Shown in pieces: positions 34,268-41,697 of a stretch of 41,697 bases of DNA. Numbering within the stretch: position 1 is the stretch's first letter; each line of letters begins with the position of its first letter. Below the pieces are notes generated by a model that searched no databases, was not told where the DNA came from, and was given only the letters and a program-made list of their open reading frames with translations. Source of the DNA: Arcobacter sp. Its GTDB lineage: Bacteria; Campylobacterota; Campylobacteria; Campylobacterales; Arcobacteraceae. Both the position numbers and the translations under genes were made by a program. The stretch covers positions 1-41,697 of the forward strand of contig NYWO01000087.1 of NCBI GenBank assembly GCA_002685075.1. The letters are read 5' to 3'.

Positions 34268-34290
34268 TTATTAGGAATAAATCCCAATAA
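34268..34290. terminator. Bidirectional hairpin between convergent genes
   Basis: TTATTAGGA pairs with TCCCAATAA (one A-C mismatch) around a five-base loop, filling the whole gap between the GNAT-like gene and the LysR gene. Confidence 0.5.
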
Positions 34291-35187
34291 CTATTTGATT
34301 TTAAGAAGATAATCAACTACATTATCAATAAATGCATCATGTTTTCTATCTTTTCTGTATGCAATATATAGTTTTCTTACCATTTTTTGATTACTAATTC
34401 TTGATTCATATAATGCGCCAGATTTTAATAATGAATCAATTGCATTTCTTGAAACAATTGAAACTGTTGGTGTAATACTTTTATCTGAGTGTAAAACTGT
34501 TTGAACAATAGTAGTAGCACTTGTAACTTCACTTGTAACATCAAAAGTATCACAGTCAGGGAAATTCGCCTTATCAAGATTCTCTTTAAATAATAATCTT
34601 GTATTTGATTCAGGATTTCTGCAAACCCATTTATATGATAATAAATCTTCAGCTTTTGCTTTTGCAGGTAATTTTTGGTTAGAGAATATTACTATTTCAT
34701 CTTCCATCCATTCTCTATAAATAATATCATCATTAGGCACATAGTTTTCAACTAGTGCTATGTCTATTTTTTTATCTAATAGATCTTCTATTGCTTCATG
34801 TGAAACCGAAACATTTATTGAAACTTCATTATTAATATTCTCTTTTAAATTATTTAAAAATCTTGGTAAAATATAATTTCCAATAATAAACGATGCTCCA
34901 AATATAAAAGTAACATCTTTATTCATAATCTTAAGTAATTCTTTTTCCCCATTAGTTACACATTTTTCTATTTTTAAGGCAATAGAATAAAGCATTTGAC
35001 CTTCTTTTGTAAGTCTTATACCATTTTTCTTTCTATCAACTACTTGAACATCAAGATAGTCTTCAATAAATCGCATTTGTTGTGTTACTGCAGGTTGTGA
35101 AATACCAAGTTTTGCTGAAGCTTTTGAAAAAGATTTTTCTCTAACTACTGTTAGAAATGTCTGTAATTTTGCAAAATCTGTTAGCAT
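34291..35187 (-). CDS. LysR-family transcriptional regulator
   Basis: The 298-residue protein has an N-terminal winged helix-turn-helix (about 5-65; FSKASAKLGISQPAVTQQMRFIED) and a C-terminal periplasmic-binding-like effector domain (about 90-295). The ATG at 35187 is chosen over an in-frame ATG 33 bases upstream because a near-perfect GGAGG (35192-35196) lies six bases before it, and the protein then begins just ahead of the HTH as usual. It is divergent from the helicase gene; its targets and effector are unknown. Confidence 0.92.
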   Translation of the reverse strand: MLTDFAKLQTFLTVVREKSFSKASAKLGISQPAVTQQMRFIEDYLDVQVVDRKKNGIRLTKEGQMLYSIALKIEKCVTNGEKELLKIMNKDVTFIFGASFIIGNYILPRFLNNLKENINNEVSINVSVSHEAIEDLLDKKIDIALVENYVPNDDIIYREWMEDEIVIFSNQKLPAKAKAEDLLSYKWVCRNPESNTRLLFKENLDKANFPDCDTFDVTSEVTSATTIVQTVLHSDKSITPTVSIVSRNAIDSLLKSGALYESRISNQKMVRKLYIAYRKDRKHDAFIDNVVDYLLKIK

Positions 35188-35274
35188 TATTTCCTCCGTA
35201 TAAAAATTTATATTTATCATAACATTTATTTATACATAGAATAATTAAGAATAATGAATTTATTTAATATATGC

Positions 35275-35280
35275 TATAAT
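35275..35280 (+). promoter_or_regulatory. Extended -10 box of the helicase operon
   Basis: ATGCTATAAT holds the extended form TGC-TATAAT. The predicted start near 35287 precedes the GGGAGAAG ribosome binding site and the ATG at 35303. The gap to lysR is only 115 nt, so both promoters overlap here. Confidence 0.6.
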
Positions 35281-35302
35281 ATTTATATTAACGGGAGAAG
35301 AA

Positions 35303-37357
35303 ATGTCTGAAAATTTATTATCATTATTAAATGATTCGCAAAAAAGTGCAGCTGAACATATAGATGGTTCACTACTTATACTTGCAGGTGCTGGTTCTGG
35401 AAAAACAAAAACTATTACTACAAGATTAGCTTATTTAATTTCAATAGGAATAGATCCAAGTTCAATATTAACACTGACTTTTACAAATAAAGCCGCTTCT
35501 GAAATGAGAGAAAGAGCTTATAGTTTAATAGATCAATCATCATTAAATACTCCCCCATTATTGTGTACTTTTCATAAGTTTGGATTATTGTTTCTAAAAT
35601 TTCATATGAGTGAACTTGGAAGAAAAAACAATTTTATTATAATTGATACAGATGATAAAAAAAGAATTATAAAGTCAATTGATAAAGAAATCACAACGGC
35701 ACTTTTAGTTTCAGAAATCTCTAAATATAAAAATACATTAATTTCCCCAACTGAGGCAATAGCAGCAGCTCAATTAAAACTATATCAACAAATAGCACTT
35801 GTATATCAAAAATATCAAGAGTATTTACTAAAAAACAATTTAGTAGATTTTGATGATTTATTATTATTACCTTATGAAATATTAAAAAAGAATGAAAAAT
35901 TAGCAGAGCAAACTAGCCAAAGATATCAATATATTATGGTTGATGAGTACCAAGATACAAATGAACTTCAATATAGACTATTAAGATTGTTATGTGCAAC
36001 ACACAATAATCTTTGTGTAGTTGGAGATGATGACCAAAGTATTTATGGTTGGAGAGGTGCTACTATTAAAAATATTTTGAATTTTTCAAAAGATTTTGAT
36101 GATACAAAAGTAGTAAAACTAGAAAAGAACTATCGTTCAACTGATACTATCTTAAATCATGCCAATCAACTAATTGAACACAATCGAGATAGATTAGGTA
36201 AAAAACTGGTGGGTACAAGAAAAAAAGGTGATTCTATAAAAGTTTATGAATCACATGATGAAAATGAAGAAACTAGAAAATTAATTGATGATATTAAATC
36301 TTTATTAGATAATGGAACTAGTGCAAAAGATATTGCTGTATTATTTAGAGTAAATGCACTTTCAAGATCACTTGAAGAAGGTTTTAATAAAGCTGGATTA
36401 AACTATAAACTTGTAGGTGGAATGAAATTTTATGAAAGAGCTGAAATAAAAGATTTAATAGCTTTTTTTAGAATACTTACAAATGCAAATGATAACTTCT
36501 CTTTAAAAAGAATTGTAAATAAGCCAAAACGTGGTATTGGTAAAACAACAATTGATAAACTTGAAGCAAAATCAATAGAAACACAGAAACCTATTTTCCA
36601 ACTTATTCAAGAGTTAAATCCTGATGAATTATCAGGTATTGTTGGCAAGAAGAATTCAAGAACATTAAAGGTATTTGAAGCTTCAATAATGGATTTAAAA
36701 GATATTTTAAATGAATCAAAAATGAAATTCTTAGACTCTTTTGAAGATACTTTTGATTATAGAGCATCATATGATAATGTTCCTGATGGTTTTGAGAGAC
36801 AAGGAAATGTTGATGAATTCTATGGATATATTAGAGATTACTTTATGCAAAATCCTCATTTAGAATTAAAAGACTTTTTAAATGAAATAGCATTAGAGAG
36901 TGAAAATGGTGAATATAATAGTGAAGCTATTTCTATGATGAGTATTCATGCTTCGAAAGGTTTAGAATTTAGGAATTTATTTATTATAGGACTAGAAGAA
37001 GGCTTTTTCCCTTTAACAGGGGATGGTTCTGATATTGAAGAAGAAAGAAGACTTGGATATGTTGCAGTTACAAGAGCTATGGATACATTAACGTTGTCAT
37101 TTGTTCATTCAAGATTTTATAAAGGTAAACGGGCACTTTTACAAAAAAGTAGATTTTTAAGTGAATCTGGACTTATAAAAGGTTCTTTAACAATTGAAAA
37201 GCATTCAGCTTATAGAAAAGGTGATTTAGTACAACACAAGATTTTTGGTATGGGAAGAGTACAAAAAGCAAATAAGGCTGGTAAAGACTATAAACTTACT
37301 ATAAACTTTGGCGGAACATCAAGAGATATCTTATCATCTTTTGTTGAGAAAATATAA
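35303..37357 (+). CDS. uvrD: UvrD/Rep-family superfamily 1 DNA helicase
   Basis: ATP-dependent 3'-5' DNA helicase for repair or replication restart. The 684-residue protein has all SF1A motifs in order: Q-like LNDSQKSAA, Walker A AGAGSGKTKTI (about 29-39), LTFTNKAA, Walker B VDEYQDTN, GDDDQSIYGWRGA, NYRST, the late MSIHASKGLEF and VAVTRAMDTL. The C-terminus (KGDLVQHKIFGMGRVQ) matches the small Tudor-like end domain of UvrD/PcrA. Whether it is UvrD or Rep by orthology I cannot say. truB follows after 16 nt. Confidence 0.92.
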   Translation: MSENLLSLLNDSQKSAAEHIDGSLLILAGAGSGKTKTITTRLAYLISIGIDPSSILTLTFTNKAASEMRERAYSLIDQSSLNTPPLLCTFHKFGLLFLKFHMSELGRKNNFIIIDTDDKKRIIKSIDKEITTALLVSEISKYKNTLISPTEAIAAAQLKLYQQIALVYQKYQEYLLKNNLVDFDDLLLLPYEILKKNEKLAEQTSQRYQYIMVDEYQDTNELQYRLLRLLCATHNNLCVVGDDDQSIYGWRGATIKNILNFSKDFDDTKVVKLEKNYRSTDTILNHANQLIEHNRDRLGKKLVGTRKKGDSIKVYESHDENEETRKLIDDIKSLLDNGTSAKDIAVLFRVNALSRSLEEGFNKAGLNYKLVGGMKFYERAEIKDLIAFFRILTNANDNFSLKRIVNKPKRGIGKTTIDKLEAKSIETQKPIFQLIQELNPDELSGIVGKKNSRTLKVFEASIMDLKDILNESKMKFLDSFEDTFDYRASYDNVPDGFERQGNVDEFYGYIRDYFMQNPHLELKDFLNEIALESENGEYNSEAISMMSIHASKGLEFRNLFIIGLEEGFFPLTGDGSDIEEERRLGYVAVTRAMDTLTLSFVHSRFYKGKRALLQKSRFLSESGLIKGSLTIEKHSAYRKGDLVQHKIFGMGRVQKANKAGKDYKLTINFGGTSRDILSSFVEKI

Positions 37358-37373
37358 AGTAAACTAGTTAATA

Positions 37374-38222
37374 ATGCAAAAGAGATTATATAATAAAGAA
37401 CCATTAAATAAATTAGTGGTTGTTAAAAAACCCATTTTTACAAGTTCTAATTCATATTTAAATAAAATTAAAAGAAAATACAAAAATAAAAAAGCAGGAT
37501 TTAGTGGTACGCTTGATCCCTTTGCTTGTGGATGTTTAATAATAGCTTTTGGACAATATTCAAAGCTATTTAAATACTTTTCAAAAACTCCAAAAACATA
37601 TAAAGCAGTTATTTGGTTAGGTGTTGAGTCTGATTCTTTTGATATAGAAAATGTAACAAGTATAAATGAAACAAGAACTTTAGATAAGCAAAGTATTATA
37701 AAAGAGATTGAAAAGCTAAAAGGTGAAATAGAATATACACCTCCAAAATTTTCAGCAAAAAAAATTGATGGAAAAAGAGCTTATAATTTAGCAAGAGAAG
37801 GTGTTGAGTTTGAAATGAAAAAATCTATTATGAATATAGTAGATACAAAATTCATAAACTATAATCACCCCTTTTTAACATTTGAAGCAAGTGTTAGTGA
37901 GGGTTCATATATTAGGTCTTTGGCACAAATATTATGTGATAGATTAAATACAAAAGGAACACTGTCTTATTTAGAGAGATTAAATGAAGGTAAGTTTTTT
38001 TATGAAAATGAAAAAGATTTAAATCCATTAGATTATCTAGATATTCCAACTATAAGTTATCTAGGGACAAAACAGTGGCTATTTGATGGAAAAAAAATTT
38101 CAATTGATTATTTAGAAACAAAAGAAGATGGAAAATATTTAATTGTTTTTGATGATTTCTTTAGTATTGTTGAAATTATTGACAAAGAAGTTAATTACTT
38201 ATTAAATAAGGTACTTAGATGA
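37374..38222 (+). CDS. truB: tRNA pseudouridine(55) synthase
   Basis: Makes pseudouridine 55 in the T-loop of tRNAs. The 282-residue protein has the catalytic-aspartate motif GFSGTLDPFACGCLIIAFG (about 41-59), the YKAVIWLG segment, and the PPKFSAKKIDGKRAYNLAREG motif. The GFSGTLDP wording, instead of GHTGTLDP, is usual in Campylobacterota. The ribosome binding site is weak. Its last bases overlap the ispE start (ATGA), with no csrA gene between them. Confidence 0.93.
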   Translation: MQKRLYNKEPLNKLVVVKKPIFTSSNSYLNKIKRKYKNKKAGFSGTLDPFACGCLIIAFGQYSKLFKYFSKTPKTYKAVIWLGVESDSFDIENVTSINETRTLDKQSIIKEIEKLKGEIEYTPPKFSAKKIDGKRAYNLAREGVEFEMKKSIMNIVDTKFINYNHPFLTFEASVSEGSYIRSLAQILCDRLNTKGTLSYLERLNEGKFFYENEKDLNPLDYLDIPTISYLGTKQWLFDGKKISIDYLETKEDGKYLIVFDDFFSIVEIIDKEVNYLLNKVLR

Positions 38223-38983
38223 ATACTTTTAAATCATATGCAAAAGTAAATATTTTTTTAAAAATTTCTGATAAGAGAGATACATATCATGAACTCGTAT
38301 CACGGTTTGTACGAGTTCATAATCTGTATGATTGTATGTCGTTTGTTAAAACTAATAAGAAGGCATTTAAAATTATAGGTAATTTTGGATGTAAATTAGA
38401 ATCAAATACTGTATATAAAGCATACAATTTATTAAAAAAATACAAAGGTGTTGAAGAATTCTTCAATATATATAGTGTAAAAGTGAAAAAAAATATACCA
38501 GAATTTGCAGGTTTAGGAGGAGGTAGTTCAAATGCTGCTACTTTCTTAATTATGGTAAATAAATATTGTGAATTAGACTTATCAAAAGATGAACTTTGTA
38601 AAATGGCAGTACAAATTGGAGCGGATGTTCCTTTTTTTGTTTATGAATATGATAGTGCAAATGTAACAGGAATTGGTGAAATTGTAGAAAAGTTTGAAGA
38701 AGAAGTTTTAGATATAGAAACTATTACACCTAAAATAGAGTGTAATACTGGAGAAATATTTAAAGTTTTTAGAGAGAAGTTTTATAAACAAGTTTCAAAA
38801 GAAGAAGAAAAACGCTTATTATCTATGAACTCTTTAGATATTTTAAAAGAGTTTGATATATATAAAGCAAATGATTTATACGAACCAGCAATTACTACAA
38901 AACCAGAATTAAAAGAATATGCAAAAAAAGATTGGTATTTTAGTGGTAGTGGAAGTTCATTTTTTAAGGTAAATAATGGCTAA
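38219..38983 (+). CDS. ispE: 4-Diphosphocytidyl-2-C-methyl-D-erythritol kinase
   Basis: GHMP kinase of the MEP isoprenoid pathway, which begins with Dxs (8111-9913). The 254-residue protein starts [11 protein letters not shown] (about 5-15), has the ATP-binding glycine-rich loop [17 protein letters not shown] (about 96-112) and QIGADVPFF, and ends GSGSSFFKV. Length is normal. It overlaps truB by four bases and smpB by eight, so the helicase-truB-ispE-smpB group is tightly coupled. A perfect 11-bp inverted repeat lies inside it (38289-38320). Confidence 0.94.
   Translation: MNTFKSYAKVNIFLKISDKRDTYHELVSRFVRVHNLYDCMSFVKTNKKAFKIIGNFGCKLESNTVYKAYNLLKKYKGVEEFFNIYSVKVKKNIPEFAGLGGGSSNAATFLIMVNKYCELDLSKDELCKMAVQIGADVPFFVYEYDSANVTGIGEIVEKFEEEVLDIETITPKIECNTGEIFKVFREKFYKQVSKEEEKRLLSMNSLDILKEFDIYKANDLYEPAITTKPELKEYAKKDWYFSGSGSSFFKVNNG
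38289..38320. repeat. Perfect inverted repeat inside ispE
   Basis: ATGAACTCGTA and TACGAGTTCAT are exact 11-base complements around a ten-base loop, 70 nt after the ispE start. The repeat encodes H-E-L-V and V-R-V-H-N parts of the protein, so coding need alone may explain some of it. It could also form a hairpin in the mRNA near the ispE start. Confidence 0.7.
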
Positions 38984-39452
38984 GAAAAAAGAAGAAAAAA
39001 AGAATTTAGTATTTAAAAATAAAAAAGCTTTTCATGATTTTACAATTCTTGAATCAATGGAAGCTGGTATTGTTCTTGAAGGTAGTGAAGTAAAAGCATT
39101 AAGAGAAGGTAGAGCTAATCTAAAAGATTCCTTTATTCGTATTGTAAAAGGTGAAGTTTTCTTATTTAATATGCATATTTCTCACTTAAGTACAGCTCAT
39201 ACTACTTATAGACCTGATGAAAGAAGAGAAAGAAAGCTTTTATTACATAATAAACAAATAGCAAAACTTTTTGTAAAAGTTACAAAAGATGGTATTTCTA
39301 TTGTTCCTTTAAAGATGTATTTCAATGATAGAAATAAAGTAAAGGTACAAATAGCAACAGCTGAAGGTAAAAAACTTCATGACAAAAGAGAAGATTTAAA
39401 GAAAAAAAGTATGCAAAGAGAGACTCAAATTGCTCTTAAGAATTGGAAGTAA
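38976..39452 (+). CDS. smpB: SsrA-binding protein SmpB
   Basis: Binds tmRNA and delivers it to stalled ribosomes for trans-translation. The 158-residue protein has the typical core: [30 protein letters not shown] (positions about 15-44), [16 protein letters not shown] and a lysine-rich C-terminal tail ([18 protein letters not shown]) that folds in the mRNA channel. The start overlaps ispE by eight bases and has AAGG upstream. No tmRNA gene is seen in the following gap. Confidence 0.95.
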   Translation: MAKKKEEKKNLVFKNKKAFHDFTILESMEAGIVLEGSEVKALREGRANLKDSFIRIVKGEVFLFNMHISHLSTAHTTYRPDERRERKLLLHNKQIAKLFVKVTKDGISIVPLKMYFNDRNKVKVQIATAEGKKLHDKREDLKKKSMQRETQIALKNWK

Positions 39453-39472
39453 TTAAGTAAAATTATTACTTC
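39446..39472 (+). terminator. Weak hairpin across the smpB stop
   Basis: GAAGTAAT pairs exactly with ATTACTTC around an 11-base loop and includes the TAA stop. Only an interrupted T-run (TTCTTTAA) follows, so termination is uncertain. Confidence 0.4.
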
Positions 39473-39915
39473 TTCTTTAATAGCTTTAACAAGACAAAAA
39501 ATAATTATTTTTTTTAAAGAAAATTTGAAAAGATTTAATTTAAACTCAAAAATTCAAAATTATATTCAAAAAATAAAAATTATCAACTTTTTTAAATCAT
39601 TTTAGTTTTGATAATTATTATGATTATAGAATATGCCCTAAATACCTAAACAGGACAAAAAGTATCTCTTTTAAAAAAACTCTTTTTTAAACATATTATA
39701 AGTTAAAATTATAATTCTTAGAATAAGCCCAAATGATAGTATGAAATTTAATTTTATAATTAAAATCATTATCTTATTTGAACTTAATATTATTTTTAAT
39801 CAAATATTATTCTTAAATTGTACTAAAATTAAGTAAAAATTTAGAGCACTTTAGTTAATATCAATCCATAAGTGACGTATTGTGACTTGTATATAAAATT
39901 AGTAGGAGGAGATTG
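39473..39915. other. AT-rich gap upstream of ccoN with no gene seen
   Basis: About 440 bases with frequent stops in all frames and long A/T runs. I see no tRNA, tmRNA or convincing small ORF. The last 75 bases hold the likely ccoN promoter with a GTGAC direct repeat and a strong ribosome binding site. The size of the gap is unusual for this window and suggests a large regulatory region for the oxidase operon. Confidence 0.6.
39872..39897 (+). promoter_or_regulatory. Candidate ccoN promoter with GTGAC direct repeat
   Basis: GTGAC at 39872-39876 and 39882-39886 are ten bases apart, one helical turn, just upstream of a TATAAA -10-like box (39892-39897). Start would be near 39904. An FNR-like half-site (ATCAA, preceded by TTAGT-TAAT) lies at about 39851-39864; I give it low weight. 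Confidence 0.35.
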
Positions 39916-41382
39916 ATGCAAAACGGTGCACAAATTGAGTACGATTACTCAGTTGCAAAAGCCTTTACATTTGCAACAATTTTGTTTGGTATCATAGGTA
40001 TGACAATTGGTGTTGTACTTGCGTTTCAATTGGCGTTTCCTGAGTTAAATAACTTAGCTGGGGAGTATGGTACATTTAGTAGATTAAGACCTTTACACAC
40101 TAATGGTGTTGCATTTGGTTTTACTTTAAGTGGTGTTTTTGCTGGATGGTATTACATTGGGCAAAGAGTATTAAAAGTTTCTTTAAAAGAATCTCCATTT
40201 TTAATGGGTGTTGCAAAATTACATTTTGCACTTTATTTTATCACTATTCTTTTAGCAGTAGTAACTCTATTTATGGGTTATACTACATCTAAAGAGTATG
40301 CTGAATTAGAATGGCCATTAGATATCTTAGTTGTTGTATGGTGGGTTTTATGGGGAGTATCAATCTTTGGACTAATTGGAATTAGAAGAGAAAGAACTCT
40401 ATATATTTCATTATGGTACTTCATTGCTACTTTTATTGCAATTGCAATGTTATATTTATTTAATAACATGGAAGTTCCAACTGCATTAGTATCAGGATAT
40501 GGTTCATGGATGCATTCTGTTTCTATGTATGCAGGTACAAATGATGCCTTAGTACAATGGTGGTATGGACACAATGCTGTTGCATTCGTTTTCACAACTC
40601 CAATTATTGCATTAATTTATTATTTCCTACCAAAAGAATCTGGTCAAAATGTTTATTCATATAAACTTTCGATCTTAGCTTTCTGGGGATTAATGTTTGT
40701 TTATTTATGGGCTGGTGGTCACCACCTTCTTTATTCAACTGTTCCTGACTGGATGCAAACTATGGGTTCTGTAATGTCAGTTGTATTAATCTTACCATCA
40801 TGGGGATCTGCTATTAATATGCTTTTAACTATGAAAGGTGAATGGCAACAGTTACAAACTAATACACTAATTAAGTTTATGGTATTAGCATCAACATTCT
40901 ATATGTTATCAACTATTGAAGGTCCTATTCAAGCGATCAAATCAGTAAATGCAATTGCGCACTTTACAGATTGGATTCCAGGTCACGTTCATGATGGTGT
41001 TTTAGGATGGGTTGTATTTATGATTATGGCTTCATTATTCCATATGGTTCCAAGAATGTATAAAAGAGAACTTTATTCTAAATCATTAATGGATACACAA
41101 TTCTGGTTACAAACTACAGGTATCGTTTTATACTTTACTTCTATGTGGATTGCAGGTATTACTCAAGGTATGATGTGGAGAGCATATGATGAATATGGTT
41201 CTTTAGTTTATTCATTCATTGATACAGTAACTGTATTACAACCATATTACACAATTAGAGCAGTTGGTGGGTTATTGTACCTTATTGGATTCTTTATGTT
41301 CGCGTTTAATATTTATAAAACTATTAAATGTGGAAGAGTATTAGATAAAGAACCTACAAACACTACACCTGTAGCTGCGTAA
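39916..41382 (+). CDS. ccoN: cbb3-type cytochrome c oxidase subunit I
   Basis: Catalytic heme-copper subunit of the high-affinity oxidase used in microaerobic growth. The 488-residue membrane protein has about twelve helices and the expected histidine ligands: RPLHTNGVAF (heme), WWYGHNAVAF (copper site), GGHHLLYSTVPDW and GHVHDGVLGW. The ATG at 39916 is chosen over a TTG one codon upstream; AGGAGGAG lies five bases before it. ccoO follows after 14 nt, the start of the usual ccoNOQP operon. Confidence 0.95.
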   Translation: MQNGAQIEYDYSVAKAFTFATILFGIIGMTIGVVLAFQLAFPELNNLAGEYGTFSRLRPLHTNGVAFGFTLSGVFAGWYYIGQRVLKVSLKESPFLMGVAKLHFALYFITILLAVVTLFMGYTTSKEYAELEWPLDILVVVWWVLWGVSIFGLIGIRRERTLYISLWYFIATFIAIAMLYLFNNMEVPTALVSGYGSWMHSVSMYAGTNDALVQWWYGHNAVAFVFTTPIIALIYYFLPKESGQNVYSYKLSILAFWGLMFVYLWAGGHHLLYSTVPDWMQTMGSVMSVVLILPSWGSAINMLLTMKGEWQQLQTNTLIKFMVLASTFYMLSTIEGPIQAIKSVNAIAHFTDWIPGHVHDGVLGWVVFMIMASLFHMVPRMYKRELYSKSLMDTQFWLQTTGIVLYFTSMWIAGITQGMMWRAYDEYGSLVYSFIDTVTVLQPYYTIRAVGGLLYLIGFFMFAFNIYKTIKCGRVLDKEPTNTTPVAA

Positions 41383-41396
41383 GAAAAGGAGAAAAT

Positions 41397-41697
41397 ATGT
41401 TTCATTGGTTTGAACAAAGACCGTTTTTCTTTGCGGTTCTAGTATTCGTGTTTGTTGCATTTGCAGGTATTATTGAAATAATTCCAGATTTTGCAAAACA
41501 AAGTAGACCTACTGTTGGTACTAAACCTTATTCAGTTTTAGAATTAGCTGGTAGACAAGTTTATATTAAAGATAGTTGTAATGCGTGTCATTCACAACTA
41601 ATTAGACCATTTAAATCAGAAACTGATAGATATGGTATGTATTCATTATCTGGTGAGTATGCTTATGATAGACCATTCTTATGGGGATCAAAAAGAA
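41397..41697 (+). CDS. ccoO: cbb3-type cytochrome c oxidase subunit II, N-terminal part (runs off the right edge)
   Basis: Membrane-anchored monoheme cytochrome c that passes electrons to CcoN. The 100 visible codons show an N-terminal membrane helix (about 10-30, FFFAVLVFVFVAFAGIIEII), the conserved region KPYSVLELAGRQVYIKDSC, and the heme c site CNACH (about 65-69) followed by HSQLIRPFKSETDRYG. AAAAGGAG precedes the ATG. About half of the gene is missing beyond the window. Confidence 0.95.
   Translation, partial: MFHWFEQRPFFFAVLVFVFVAFAGIIEIIPDFAKQSRPTVGTKPYSVLELAGRQVYIKDSCNACHSQLIRPFKSETDRYGMYSLSGEYAYDRPFLWGSKR

Noticed and set aside
39453-39912. tmRNA gene next to smpB
   Set aside because: No tRNA-like ends, no CCA-type acceptor and no Ala-rich tag frame were found in this gap.
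40278-40595. 105-codon minus-strand reading frame
   Set aside because: It lies wholly inside ccoN on the opposite strand, has no ribosome binding site and its sequence is a shadow of the conserved oxidase.

Overview
The window is AT-rich, densely coded chromosome with short intergenic gaps, TATAAT-type -10 boxes without clear -35 boxes, and some GTG/TTG starts. Gene content and order (gap-pgk-tpiA-fabI; a UvrD-like helicase-truB-ispE-smpB; ccoNO; bifunctional pheA) point to Campylobacterota, most likely the Arcobacter group. No tRNA, rRNA, CRISPR array, insertion sequence or prophage was seen.

Layout. 1-600 (-): the start of rsfS and nadD. 679-4430 (+): lower glycolysis (gap, pgk, tpiA) joined to fabI. 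4431-4659: a gap holding a 128-nt imperfect hairpin. 4660-10377 (+): lysA, pheA, hisC, dxs and a small unknown gene. 10374-13214 (-): a patatin-like phospholipase, a YcbB-type L,D-transpeptidase lipoprotein and a Maf protein. 13317-17558 (+): a PanE-like reductase and three transporters, with a promoter-hairpin-T-run element before the last. 17565-19675: four small lipoproteins, two of them tandem NlpC/P60 hydrolases. 19696-20844 (+): an MFS transporter. 20861-23898 (-): a CopD-like membrane protein and alaS, which carries an in-frame amber codon. 24079-28907 (+): thioredoxin, a DASS anion transporter, and a histidine kinase/response regulator pair that may control it. 29057-32210 (+): trxB, dapB, purF. 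32271-34267 (+): two unrecognised genes (a membrane-anchored protein and a GNAT-like protein). 34291-35187 (-): a LysR regulator. 35303-39452 (+): helicase, truB, ispE, smpB. 39453-39915: a long AT-rich gap. 39916-end (+): ccoN and the start of ccoO, the cbb3 oxidase.

Most genes are housekeeping: glycolysis, amino acid synthesis, isoprenoid precursors (dxs and ispE), thioredoxin redox control, translation quality control and microaerobic respiration. The items most worth a second look are two apparent lesions in housekeeping genes (amber codon in alaS, one-base loss at the lysA 3' end), the long hairpin upstream of lysA, a possible small RNA or attenuator at 16493-16583, the unknown gene pair at 32271-34267, and two genes whose -10 boxes sit so close to the ATG that they look leaderless.
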